Shown: positions 16,126 through 27,589, counted from the first letter of the stretch. The stretch: DNA of 64,000 nt from Tillus elongatus (GCA_964006375.1 OZ023267.1:26224739-26288738); one strand, 5' to 3'. Numbers and translations: made by a program. The notes: generated by a model from the sequence alone, not told the origin.

Positions 16126-17036
16126 GGCGCATTGAAAACGAAACAGACCGATTTGCGCCCAGAGAAATTATTTTTTTAAGAAACGCTGATACACGTCAAT
16201 TTTAATATTGAGGGGGACATGTTTTGTCATAAAACTCAACGTTGTCACATTAACCCCTTAAGGGTGGTGCTAATAACCCTTGTATTTTAAATAGAGAACA
16301 TGGGTAGAGTGTTACATCATTTGAAAGCTCTTTGTTTTCTGAATTCAGCACACTTTTTTGGAAGTTTTATCAAATCGTTTAAAAATTATTCACAGTTGAA
16401 GATGCAAAAACGCATGTCACTCATTCCTATAAGAAATGTGCTGATAGTCAATGTTTTGATGGTTTGTAAACAAAAAATTAACTATCAAAACATTTCTTAT
16501 CGGAATGAGAGAAATGCGGTTTATTATTTTAGTTTATCGGTCGGTTTGATACATGATAGTACTATACCGAAAGTTAATTTCACAATGGTGTATTCTGTAG
16601 AAGAAAGAGTTGAAATAATTATTCGTTTTTTTTAAAAACAATGACTGTGCCAACCGTACCACAAATTTGTTTAATGAACGACATCCAAACAGACATGTTA
16701 ACAGAAAATACATTTTGGAGTTAGTTGCAAAGTTTCGACAAAGTGGTTCGGTAGCCAACAAAAAACGGGATCCTGAACGTAAATTTCCGGTTCGAAATGA
16801 GACTACTGAGATTGAAGTTTTAGGACAAATAGCTGCAGACCCAACTTTGAGCACGAGAAAATTGGCCGCTGTTTCAAACATCAAAAGAAGAACTATTCAG
16901 CGAATATTGAAGCATCATAAATTTCACCCGTATAAAATTCATCTTGTACAACAACTGAATGAACATAATTTTGATCGGCAGCTGGAGTTTTGTGGAGTTA
17001 TGACTGCACGAATAGTTGATAACGGGAACTTTCTGT

Positions 17037-17326
17037 CCCTATATTGGGGTGTAAATGGGCCAGGGCTGAAAATTTTCTAAATTGTTAGTTAGTTGTATAC
17101 AGTCTCTATTTTTTAACACTTTGTGTTATTTGGAGCTGGCGTGACAATGTACTACTTGGTTCCCCAACTAGGTGGCGGCACGTCCACCACTCACTTAGTG
17201 TTTTAAGGCTGGCTATACTATAGCCGTATTACTTTTAGTGCTACAATTAGTATGCCGTACTGAAAAGCTCTAATGAGAGCGAAACCGGTCTACGGTTCTA
17301 ATTGTTGCGAGAATTCATCTACCCTT
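17037..17326 (+). mobile_element. hammerhead-bearing short retroelement-like repeat (H-repeat), full unit
   Basis: A 290-bp unit inserted into transposon A2. It is flanked by the perfect 13-bp direct repeat GGGAACTTTCTGT (17024-17036 and 17327-17339), which is single-copy in the other transposon copies. It starts CCCTATATT and ends after the hammerhead at GCGAGAATTCATCT. There is no open frame and no tRNA-type promoter. Related units lie at 40.9, 42.5-43.3, 52.6 and 55.1 kb. Confidence 0.88.
17244..17304 (+). ncRNA. hammerhead ribozyme motif (type I), probably inactivated
   Basis: Stem I: CAATTAG (17244-17250) with CTAATTG (17298-17304), internal loop TAT/T, then GCCGTA (17254-17259) with TACGGT (17291-17296). 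Core CTGAAAA (17260-17266) where the consensus is CTGANGA. Stem II: GCTCT-AATG-AGAGC (17267-17280). GAA (17281-17283), then the short palindromic stem III ACCGGT and C at 17290 as the expected cleavage position. The core G8 is A here, and G8 is catalytic in hammerheads, so this copy should be dead. The other copies keep G8. Confidence 0.82.
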
Positions 17327-18353
17327 GGGAACTTTCTGTTCAATATCTGTTTTTCAGACGAGTGTACGTTTTCAATTAAACTCTACAATCAATCGTTATA
17401 ATTGACGTTATTAGGCAGATAATAATCCAAGAAATTTTCACGAAGTCCACACTCAAACTCCACAGAAATTGAATTTTTGGACTGGCATTTTGGAGACCGT
17501 TTAATCGGACCAATTTTTCTTGATGGCAATTTGAGTGGCGAAACGTTATTGGAGTTACTAGAAGATATCGTTAACCCTCTACTAATTGACATTGTTGAAA
17601 AGGATGACCGCTATCAAGAAAATCAACTAGTGTTTTAACAAGATAGAGCTCCTCCGCATTTTTCACAACGTGTTAGGGAGTTTTGGAACAGAGAGTTTCC
17701 AAAGCAATGGATTTGGAGTAGAGGTCCTATTGAGTGGCCCTCTATATCACCGGATTTAACTTCTTTAGACCTCTTTCTATGGAGCCATTTAAAGAGTAGA
17801 ATTTTCGCAACAGAACTAGAGTCTCTGGAAGAATTACGACGACGCATTGTTGAAAAATGCCGTCTAATAACTCCACAAATGCTCCAGAATGTCAGAGCTC
17901 GTTTTGAACAAAATTTGTACTTTTGTATAGAAGCTGGTGGTCAACAATTTAAACACCTACTTAACTGAATAAAATTTTTTGAACGTTTGGTTTAGTTTTT
18001 TTAGTTTTTTTAACGAAACATTGACTAATTAGTGCATTTTTTATCACAATGAATGAAATACAGTCTTGTAACTCCAACTGGGAATAATTTTTAAACAAGT
18101 TGATAAAACTTACAAAAAAAAATTGTGTGCTGAATTCAGAAAAGAAAAAGCTTTCAAATGATGTAACAGTCGACCCATGTTCCCTATTTGGAATATAAGG
18201 GTTGTTATCACCATCCTCAAGGGGTCGATGTGAGAAAGTTGAGTTTTATGTCAAAACATGTCCGCCTTAATATTAAAATTGACGTGTGTCAGGGATTCTC
18301 TACAAAGTTCTATGGACGCAAACCGGTCTGTTTCGTTTTCAATGCGCCCCAGC

Positions 18354-18356
<3 letters not shown>

Positions 18357-18433
<77 letters not shown>
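18357..18433. repeat. (TA)n array flanking transposon A2 on the right
   Basis: About 77 bp of TA immediately after the transposon end. Confidence 0.93.
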
Positions 18434-18435
<2 letters not shown>

Positions 18436-19882
18436 TAAGCCGGAACAAGTATGAGTTATTTTTCGAAAATCTCTTCGAAAATAACAAAGCTTTGGTACGC
18501 AGGCTTCTATTATAAATCGCCTACTATGTACTCAAATTTAGATCCCTAAGTTAAAAGGAAATGAAATTATAAGTCCTTAATGGAATATAATTGGGTTACA
18601 CTGGATGTTAGAGGGGAGCAGAAGACCAAAAAGTTAAGTGTGGTGAACAAAATGTATTATGTATTTCAGACAAAAATGAACTCTTGTAGCGCAAAAGGGT
18701 CAAGAAGTAAAATTACTACAAAAATTTTCATAGTGAAAGTGATTATTTGGAACGACAAAATCGGTGATTTTCAAACAAATATTCTAGAGCTGGTGCGGTC
18801 TATATGTGTCAAATATGACATGAAATGTTTCAACGAAGGTCCTGCATTTATTCTGTAACTGTTATTCTCTTCACATCGCAAAATTACTTGAAAAAATGCA
18901 TTTTAAACAGACTTTGTTACAAATAGCACCCTAGAAAATTCACATAAGATTAATTTAAAAAAAATCAAATTGTTTGTTGTTGCCCTGGCTTGGTAAACCC
19001 GTTCTAATCTTAATACAGATGCTGATACTTTTTCTGTAGCACCACAAGTGCCTGTTTTCTTCTCAGCAACACGTTTCGCTTTTTTACGCCATCGACAGGT
19101 AAAAGAAAATTTTCCTCTCTGAAGGCGTAAAAGCAGTCTCTATTTCTATATTTAGATCAGATAGACAGTTTATAACTGAGTGAAGATGAACACTGTATTT
19201 GTGATATAGTTTATTAGCAAATTTTTATGTACAAACTCTTATTATAATGGTGCATTTTCTTACAACGATCCAGTTCTCTTGAAAGAAAAAAATTATTTCC
19301 GATTGCCTCAAAAGAAAAATTTGTTTCGAATTTTTGTGGAAAAAAATGTTTCGTGAAGTTTTGACGTAACATTTTTAGCGAAATTCCTGAAAAATGATGT
19401 TTAATAAATTTTCATGCAAAAAAAATTGTTTTAGGAATTTTTTTTTGAAAAATATTTTTTTCGAATTTATTGAGTAAAATTTTCTTGCCAATCTTTACAA
19501 AAATAAAATTGTTTAGCGAATTACCCTAAAAAAACTATTTTTTTCGAATTTTTTGTGAACAGTTTTTTAGCGAATATTTTTTGATCTTTTTTTTTCAAAT
19601 TTTTGTGGCAAACACTTTTTTTTAGCGAACTTGCCTAGAGAAATTCGCTTATAACAAGATCATGACTTTGAAACTTTTGAAAATTTTCTTGAGATGAGCC
19701 TCCTGACCAGGGAATGCGTTATGGCATCAAAATTTCAGGAAACTGTTTGAGGAGATTCCAGGAGATTCCGAATTTAGAAATAAAGAAAAATTCTTCAAAT
19801 GAGCACGAATTCGGTCACCCAAAACCCATAACCGTCCGTGGTCAGTTTCAGTTTGTATGTTTGTATGTCACGGACATAACTT
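18434..19882. other. AT-rich non-coding DNA
   Basis: Contains degenerate R-like text ('gtaagccggaacaag...', 'gtgatttt') and, at 19290-19680, a run of repeated 'tttttagcgaattt' and 'ttttttcgaattttttgtg' units that looks like an old degenerate tandem repeat. A 92-residue frame at 18580-18858 has no recognisable motif. Confidence 0.4.
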
Positions 19883-20234
19883 TTTTTTCTTTCTTTAACG
19901 TCGGCCTATTTCCGCGACTATGGCCAATCACCGACGCCAGGGGGCAATTTCACCTCACTATCCTGGAAATTTTGCCGAACCCCTGTCTTTCTGTAAGGAG
20001 GGTAGGGATCTTTAACGTGCCCAACATCGCATGGACACGGGACCGACAGCTTTACGCCCCCTCCGAAGGGCGGAACGTGCAGACATTCAACTTGCTCAAA
20101 TACAATGCCAGAACCTGGGTTGATGTTAATGTTACAGTTTGTACTGAAAAAGTGAAAGGAGTAACCTGGGATCGAACCCAGTATACTTCCGTTCAAAGGC
20201 ACACGTTCTTACCCCTGAACCACAGAGGTTCTAA
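19883..20234 (-). mobile_element. tRNA-headed SINE, copy 1
   Basis: On the minus strand it opens with a tRNA-like head: TGTGGTTCAGGGGTAAGA as a box-A-like element and GGGTTCGATCCC as a good box B (about 20180-20230). A conserved non-tRNA body follows, then a tail of TTAAAGAAAGAAAAAAAA. The direct repeat ACATAACTT flanks it (19874-19882 and 20235-20243). A second copy lies at 49.5-49.8 kb. Pol III transcription and LINE-driven copying are inferred from the family. Confidence 0.85.
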
Positions 20235-20389
20235 ACATAACTTATAAATTAATAAACCGGTTTTAGTGAAAGTTTCAGCGCGTATTCCTTTGCCTTGGAT
20301 ACGTTCGTTGGTCAGGAAAATCGAACTGGTTTTTGTGAGAAAATTTTGGGTTTTGTTTCAAGAAACGTCTGTATCTTTGAATGTAGCAA

Positions 20390-21190
20390 AGCTTATTTAA
20401 CCAAATTCGGCAAACGACTTACCCATATATAGCGTATATCACGCACAGAAATTTAAATCTCCAGCTTTGAAGAAAATAATGTTATGAGTATTTAAAGAAA
20501 ATTAGGCGCACTGGAGGAAAAAAAGGTCAAAATATCAAAATAATATATAGGATTAACAAAATGTATTGCATATTACAGACGAAGACTTTTTTGGTGCAAA
20601 AAGGTCAAAAAGTATCAGAAAATTGCCTTCAAAATGTTATAACTTTTGTTCTAGAAACATCAAACTTGCGATTTGAGACGTCAAAATTGTTAATTTTCAA
20701 ACAGCCATTCTAAAACGAAGGCGGGTTTTAGACAATGAGCATTGCAGGAAGTGTGCTTAACAGGGTCTTAAATTTCTAGCTTAATAGATGTTGTTCTTCA
20801 TTTGACGAAAATATTTGCAAAAAATTTGTTTGAAATAGACGCTTTCTGCGATTTTATAAGGTTTGGGATTTAAATGTGCTATAATATTTTATTCAACAAA
20901 AAAAATAATACCATTTTTCGCCTTAGTCAATAAATGAACAAACTATATCATACAACTGGTGGTAATAGTTAAGATGCAGCAAGTACGTTATGGTAAAGCA
21001 TTTTCAACCACTTCCTTCAATTTTTAATAATAATTTAACATAAACTTTATAAAGCTAACATGTGTGCGGAAACATCAAGCCAAATTTATTGTTTTCGCAG
21101 ATTTTATATTTTTTTACTTCTCCAGGATTTCTCGTATTTGAAAGATTCTTATAAAAATTCGCTACTATAAGACACTTGCTGCGTCAAGAG
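20390..21190. repeat. R-family repeat copy
   Basis: Holds the modules 'cctataa/gttatgagtatttaaag', paired 'gacgtcaaaattg', and a terminal unit bounded by GATGCAGCAAGTACGTTATGG (20970) and its inverse ending ACTTGCTGCGTC (21190). Non-coding. Confidence 0.65.
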
Positions 21191-22129
21191 TTTCGTTTTT
21201 CTTCTATGTCAGGATTAATCTTCGCAGTCCTATGAAGAAGTCCGGAAAGCGGAATTACGTAATATTATTTACAGGAATAAATAAAGTGTGGTCTAAAGTC
21301 GGCGTATTTTGTGGTGGTTTGAAAACTGATGTATTAATCTGGCCGTAGTCCAAACCTGTAAGTTTGCGAAGGACATGTAAATAAAACGAAGAGCAGTTAA
21401 AATTTAAATTGATGTAATGAGATGGAAATTGGATCAGTTACAGCAATAAATTACAATATAAAGCCTACTTTAATTAAAGTGATAATTAAAAAAGATAGGT
21501 ATCTGGTAGCATTGCGAAGTCACGCTCTTCGCTTTGGCCAGATTACGTCTACACACGTAGCTCTCATCACTATTTTAATTATAAGAGCATAATCTGATAT
21601 TCGAAAGCGGAATTAACGACAAATCTTCCATTAAAAGAGGTTTCTCTCTACTTGGTAGCAGGTTTTGTTCGGCTCGAAATTCGAGAGTAATTGAACTAAA
21701 AGTGCAGTTGGGCTTCAGCTTTGTTTCACTATGGGCGGTTATACCGACTGCAAGAGTCCAATTTATTACCTCTAATATTGAGACGAATTATGGGATTTTC
21801 GAAATTAACCCGCATAAATTCCGGAATCCTCGCTAACAAATGCTGTTTCCTTGCGCTAGTCCCAGGGTATAATTGCTGTTTTAATGAATCAAAACTTACA
21901 CAATGATACATTGTTTGTTATCTCCGACTCGCATATGGAAATAATATGGCCATTTTTCACTTAACCCCTTCTGTTACCTAACAAAGAACTTAATTCTTTC
22001 ACGGGCTATTACTTACGCAAAACGCTACAAAAAATAAAACAAATTATAATGTATCCAAAGTTAACTACTGCTTGAAAAAGTTATTTGCTAAAGTCTGTAG
22101 AATATTGATTTTTTTAAATTCTAATCGCA
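21191..22129. other. AT-rich DNA with no recognised gene
   Basis: Less repetitive than its surroundings. The short overlapping frames at 21721-21911 on both strands show no family resemblance. Confidence 0.4.
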
Positions 22130-22302
22130 GCAAGTGCATTATGGTAGCGAATTTTTTGTAGGTGCTTCAAATTTTAGTGAATTTTCTTAAAAAAAAATCA
22201 CTATTGACGAGACCCCGACTTTTGAATTTTGAAAAAATTTCTTCAAATGAGCGCTAATTAGGCCCCCCAGAACACATATCCGGTCAGTTTCAATTTTTAT
22301 AT

Positions 22303-22394
<92 letters not shown>

Positions 22395-23400
22395 TTTGAT
22401 TAAATTTGGTGAATAACTTCCGTTTGCAAATGGCTTGGATAAGTTCGTTAGCCAGGAAAATCGGCCCAGGTTTTCCTGGAAAATTTTGTGTTTTCTTTCG
22501 AAAAAAAATTAGATCTCCCGAATTAACAAAGCAGGGGCAACCAAATTTGGCACACCGGTTTATATCATTACATGTCAGTCACCTACTAAAATTTAGCTCT
22601 GTAGGTCAAAAGACAAAAAAGTTATAAGCATTTAAAGAAAAATAAATTGGGGTTTTCCTGAAAACGTCAAATTTGCGATTTAAAACGTCAAAGTTGCGAT
22701 TAAAACATCAAAATTGGCAACATTTAGGCAAAGAAATTGAATCTAATACGGGCTATGGAAAGAAAATATCTCAAGAAGAATTTATTACAAACCCTAAAGT
22801 CTTAGTTTCCACCGTTATTGTCCTTCATTTTATTAAAATGTTTCCAGAAAATTCATTTCAAATAGACCCTTTCTTTGATGTTTGGCAGTAGCCTTAGCTA
22901 TAGAGTTTATCGTTTAATGGTATATAATTTTTGTCGAATTTTCGTAAAAACTCAATAAAGCTCAATATATCCGTTATTATACAAGGTATGAAAAAAAAAT
23001 TGTAAACATTAATTATAGGGTGTCTTGAGCTACATCTTAAAAACATTTCTACAATCACAGGTGGCCCATAAGTCGTTGCTGATACAAATTCTCTTCTTTT
23101 TAATCAAACACGCCTTATGTTATTGCATTTTTGCATTTTCCATCAAAATATAATGCATATTTGTAAGAAAAGAAATTCTGGACGCAGCAAGTGAGTTACG
23201 GTAGCGAATTGTGATCAAACGCTTCATATTTGAATAGCCCAATAAAGTTATTTTGATTAAACATGGTACATTGCTTTTACCATATAGGTTATACAGGTAA
23301 CCAAATTTGATGCCTGCTTTCTTAAAAAACACACACATATTTGCTATTGGAAACATTTTTATGAAAATTCACTACCATAAATCAATTTTCTGTCAAGCTA
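22130..23400. repeat. R-family repeat, long copy with TA centre
   Basis: Order: CGCAGCAAGTGCATTATGGTA (22129), arm with 'gagaccccgacttttgaatttt', (TA)n at 22304-22390, 'aactt...gcttggataagttcgttagccagga', 'aattggggttttcctgaaaacgtcaa' block, 'tttggcagtagccttagctatagag', 'cttgagctacatctt', 'ggcccataagtcgtt', and a terminal unit from GGACGCAGCAAGTGAGTTACGG (23180). Collinear with 30.5-32.0 kb in the opposite orientation. Confidence 0.75.
22304..22390. repeat. (TA)n array
   Basis: About 87 bp of TA inside an R-family copy. Confidence 0.95.
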
Positions 23401-23644
23401 GGAACTACAATTTCACCACGCAGTAAAGTGTATATCAAGGTAATGTGTCCACCAAAATCAATAAAGTAAATTTCTTATTTTTTCAGATAGATACAACATA
23501 CAACCAAGAGAATATAAGGTAAACATATAAAAATTATAATTAAAATGGTATAGAGCAAAACAATCTTAGCAAAAAATCACTAATAAGCATCAGTAAGAAT
23601 ATGTACACTTGGAAAACCCAAATCACCACAACACATCTTTTTAA

Positions 23645-23692
23645 AGACCTGACGGTCGTTCCACTAACAAAGTTAGCGTCATCAGAGAATGA
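23645..23692 (-). ncRNA. hammerhead-like motif downstream of a PLE GIY-YIG domain
   Basis: On the minus strand CTGATGA (23685-23679) is followed by a 7-bp stem II, CGCTAAC with GTTAGTG and loop TTT (23678-23662), then GAA and a short palindrome-like CGACCGTC (23658-23651). Stem I is weak (about 3 bp), and position 15.1 is C rather than the usual A. The location just 3' of a PLE endonuclease region supports the reading. The activity is doubtful. Confidence 0.4.
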
Positions 23693-23794
23693 AAAATTAC
23701 AACTACTTTACTACTAACATCACCTTTTGTATTGAATCTTAGGTAAAGAAAGAGGGAGACTAAATCGCAGGCCAATTTTTCAGTGTGTTGTATT

Positions 23795-24185
23795 TTAATT
23801 GCCGGACGAAGTTTTGGAACTTCCTTTATAACTTGACCTGACAGGTTTCGGAATGTTTATCTGCATCAAAGACAGAGCGCAAACCAGTGGCTCCGCTCGG
23901 TTTAAGAACCTTTTGTTTTTTGTTGCCCTAGAAATATAAATACTTTCGTACGTATCCAGTTTTGCTGGCCGTCTAATATTTTTGATAAGTTTGAGATTTT
24001 CTTTATCAGTGCTTTTCAACTCAAATATGTTGTGCCACGCATGACTTGTCTACACTACCGGAGCTCAGCTTTGCCAGATGTTCACGAAATCTAGTCTCAA
24101 TGGTTCTCTTAGTCTGGCCAACGTATTTAAGTTTACAATCTTTACTTTAATTTTAGTGAATCAAATTCACAGTTCAGTCTTTTAA
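23795..24185 (-). pseudogene. Penelope-like element, GIY-YIG endonuclease end (broken)
   Basis: The minus strand from about 24185 reads DCKLKYVGQTKRTIETRF and then REHLAKLSSGS, the YIG half and following helix of a GIY-YIG domain as in PLEs. A frameshift near 24020 joins it to a 74-residue frame (24019-23795) with the typical PLE C-terminal text LDTYESIYI and LNRAEPLVCALSLM. The upstream reverse transcriptase is absent. Stops and a shift make it dead. A hammerhead-like motif follows about 100 bp downstream. Confidence 0.78.
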
Positions 24186-24239
24186 TAAAATCATCTATTT
24201 TGCATATAATGCTACGGTAGTGTTATCAGCGACCTGAAA

Positions 24240-24600
24240 AAAAATAAGGGTCAATCAATTCTTCACTGCAATGTCGCATGAAACAGTCACTTTGGGGGAA
24301 TAATTGCTCTTCGTTAATTTCATGTGGCATCTTCGTGTGCCAGAAACGCAATTTTTTTTATTCACATAACTACTTAATTGGAAATGGGTTTCGTCGCTCG
24401 TTATGATTTTGTATGCGAAATCATCCTCTTCTCGCACCGTATTTAACAGAGCAGGGGAGTAAGTTAACCTCACGTGACGGTCAACAGGCAGCAATTGGTG
24501 AACGGTTTACTTTGTGTATGGAAACATCTTCAGGTCTTTCACCAAAATTCGACGCAACGAACGTCTGCTGATGCCAAATTGTTTGCACCGTAGTAGAAGT
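24240..24600 (-). pseudogene. mariner-type transposase, C-terminal part of a gene split by a LINE
   Basis: Reads QFGISRRSLRRILVKDLK then KMFPY, an in-frame stop, and a 79-residue frame (24494-24255) with LPVDRHVRLTY, the first catalytic region IITSDETHF and VNKKNC. The matching N-terminal part is at 26283-26575. Between them lies a LINE in the same orientation. The rest of the catalytic domain is missing beyond 24240. Confidence 0.75.
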
Positions 24601-24609
24601 AGTAGCAGT

Positions 24610-26245
24610 GGTGGGGAGGCCAACGCCAAGCAAGTAGGTCACAATTAGCCCTATTGTCAACCTCAGCAACCCAGCAATCATGCTCTACTCTTCCTCGGTT
24701 TCGTCGCCAAACCGCCTCGACCTCGAAATAAAGGCCGTGACGGTCTTCAATTGGACGGTACTTACCTGATTCCTCTGCAGAGTCCTCGATCCGAAAAATT
24801 CTGCTTGAAGACTCCCAAAAGCTTCTCATTCACACATGTAGTGGTAGGACGTTTTTTCATCCTCTCCGCATTTCTGGCAAATGGGATCACTCTCTACCCC
24901 TATCAATGTGAGGTGTCTTCTAAGGGCGCAGTGGCCTGTCAGCACCCCAAGGATGCGGCGAAGCGTAGGTCGACTCCTACCGAATAGCCAGACAGCTTTA
25001 TCTCTGTCCGGCTGCTCCACGAAGTCCCTCGTCTGCCTACAGTCACCAACCCACCCCCAGTGCATCTCCATTGCTTCCTCTGTCCACCTGTCTAAGGCGA
25101 CAGAGAACGTCTTTCTACTTATGCCTATCGCAGGCTCCGGGCCACAGAATGGCCGCCGGGAACCAAGCCTAGCGAGATTATTCGCCACCTCATTCCCCGC
25201 TATGTCACAGTGTCCCGGAACCCACAACAGTTGCACCTCGTTTGTCCTGGCTAGTCCTTTGGGGGCATCAGCGCACTCCTGAACCAGTGCTGATCTGATT
25301 CTGGCCGCGCAGACTGCCTAAACAACCGCCTAGCTATCCGAACAAATGTACACACATTTCTCGGGGCTTCTCCTCACATCCTGTCTATTGGCCACAGACA
25401 GGATAGCGTAGATCTCTGTTTCGAATGCCGTGGTATATGCGCCAAGAGCATAACTCTCGCGCACCCCCAGGCCTTCGATGTATATTCCCGCCACGGAGGA
25501 TTGTTGATCCTCCAGCCGCGATCCGTCGGTGAAAAAGACCAGGCTTGCGGGCTGGAATGCATCCTCATTTTCCCTCAACTGATCCCTACTGGGGATCCTG
25601 ATGGTATATGGCCTATTAGTGAACCTAATATCGTCCTCGGCATCCCGTACCTTGATGGCGGAAATCAAAATTTCCTTTTCCACCTCCTTGGTAACTCTTG
25701 CATGCCCTATTATTGCTCCCTCTCCGCACCAGCTTCCAGAGTCTCGCATTCTAAGATTCGACGCCATGGCCTTCCTTCTGATACAGATGGGAAGCGGTGG
25801 CAGCATCAGCAAGACCTCTAGCGAGGCTGAGGGTGTCGCCTCATAGCGCCTGTAATACCCACAATTGCCAGCCTTTAGAGTTTGACCAGCTTCCTGCTGG
25901 TAGTGTGGTTCACACCACACCACCAGATCAACGCCCCATAGAGGATTCTCGGCCTGGCGATCGCAGTGTAAATCCAGTGAAGGATTCGAGAATTAAGTCC
26001 ACAGGTCCTCCCTATTACTCGACGCAGCTGCTAGAGGGTCGCTACTCCCTTGCTCACTACTCGTTCTATTTGCGACCACCATGTTAGTTTGGAGTCCAGG
26101 ATCACCCCCAGATATTTGACCTCCCTCACTAAAGCTAAAGGTTTTCCAAACATCACGGGCGCCCTGAACCCCTTTACATTCCTCTTCTTGGTGAATATCA
26201 TCATCTCCGTCTTCGCCGGGTTTACAGAGAGTCACAGCTCACTAC
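24610..26245 (-). mobile_element. 5'-truncated LINE inside the transposase gene: end of RT plus RNase H
   Basis: Begins on the minus strand with NPAKTEMMIFTKKRNVKG and KYLGVILDSKLTW (about 26230-26080), the last part of a Jockey/I-group reverse transcriptase. RNase H follows: FFTDGSRLEDQ (about 25530), the FETEIYAIL segment, and LLWVPGHCDIAGNEVA at 25230-25180. The C-terminal Cys-rich CQKCGEDEKTSYHYMC segment is at about 24880-24830. Frames are broken between 25236 and 25330 and elsewhere. The 3' end has a short CTACTACTTCTACTAC tail near 24590-24610. A dead fragment. Confidence 0.82.
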
Positions 26246-26282
26246 ACCACTAATTATTACATACATAAGGCTCCAAGTCCCC

Positions 26283-26575
26283 CTGTCGTCTCCAAGTGCC
26301 GCCATTGCACCGTTGTCTTGTCGATGTTTGGAGATTTTCTCAGCAGCAATATTCTCGAACGAAAGAGCAATAAGGGGCCGGTCACTTCTTGCGGCATCTC
26401 TAGAGAACCCAGTTTGCCAGAGACGCTCAGCCAAACGCTTAATTGTTCACGTACATGGTGCAGGAAGACGAGGAAAACGACGACGAAATTCATGCTACGT
26501 TAAAACAACTGACCGGAAATTGGTCAGATAAACAGTAAGAATAATTTCGCATTCTTTAAGTGTGTATCGCTCCAT
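26283..26575 (-). pseudogene. mariner-type transposase, N-terminal part
   Basis: Opens MERYTLKECEIILTVYL at 26575 and continues EFRRRFPRLPAPCT, then IKRLAERLWQTGF, a DUF4817-like helix-turn-helix. It has at least one in-frame stop. It breaks off where the LINE was inserted. The element terminus CTGGGTGGGGCAAGAC lies at 26697-26682, next to a TA. Confidence 0.75.
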
Positions 26576-26697
26576 TGCTTGTTATCAAAAAATTCTCTAT
26601 ATCTCTACGACATAAATGTCAAAGCACATTGACATTTGACGCCATTTGCAACAATTATGGCACATATACATTAGGACATTAGTCTTGCCCCACCCAG

Positions 26698-27589
26698 TAT
26701 AATTACTGCGGTGCGATAACCTAAAAATATTGTATGCTCTAGCTGCTTGAAGACCGGCGTTCACCCTGCAGCTTATCAAACCCTGGCCGGAATTCACACC
26801 CACTGGCTGTGTTCAACGTCACATAACTTTATTGTACTATCTTCGGCATTTATTAAACTGTGTTGCCAAAGCAGCTGTTTTGTTTGTCGTTCTTCCCGCA
26901 CATATTTTATTTTAAGAAAATGAATCAGTCGATAGAAGTTTCGACTGGTGTTTGATTATCATTATATCATCGGATATCATTTACGTAGGATATAGGAATA
27001 TCCGGTAACAAATTGAGCACACACAGAAGCGTCAGCCTCAGTGCAGCTTAATTTATTGATTTTATGACTTTTGTAACCCTTGGCATCACTTTATCTCGTC
27101 TTAACGCTCGACTTGGCTAAGTGGCACGTTTGTGCTAACTAGGCATGTGGGGTTGTTAGTAATGATGATGTGTACGATTCCATAATCACGGCCTTTTTAT
27201 GACCGCTTTGCTCATGACTGATGGCTTGTTCACCACAACTTCGGCCAGAAATGAGCTCGCATAACTGAGTTATTAAATACCTTATCATCGCATTTAACAC
27301 GGGATAATACAAAGCCATTTCAGAATGGTTCCACAATGATATCGTCGCGCTGTTATGAGGGCGATGAATACATCCAGGACACATGGCTATCATAGCACAA
27401 GAATTATATACATATTTTTTTAACTACAGTGAAAACAACGACTAATATATTATAGTTATCGTTTGTTAATCATAGGAGTAAAAGATTACAGATATTACAT
27501 TTAATTTTAAACTATGAGTCGTTTTTATGTTAATCATCTACAAACATACTTCTAAGGTAAACTTATTATTGATGTAAATCAATAATATA
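26698..27589. other. unassigned DNA between transposon and LINE remnants
   Basis: An 84-residue minus frame at 27139-27393 has no recognisable family. No RNA or repeat boundaries were seen. Confidence 0.4.

Larger units (their letters stand above)
16585..17968 (+). pseudogene. broken DD41D transposase of copy A2
   Basis: Starts at ATG 16585 (MVYSVEERVEIII...), frameshifts at the T run near 16630, and continues as the long frame 16667-17080 (HTH and paired-like region, up to the DNGNF segment). There it is cut by the 17037-17326 insertion and resumes at about 17340 with FSDEC-like, GPIFLDGN-like and SPDLTSLDLFLW-like segments in scrambled frames. It ends near 17968 with a C-terminus like copy A1. 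It is inactive by many indels and stops. Confidence 0.82.

Noticed and set aside
16300..16635. 111-codon frame in the inverted repeat of transposon A2
   Set aside because: It covers the non-coding inverted repeat and transposase leader; the same frame is broken in the other copies.
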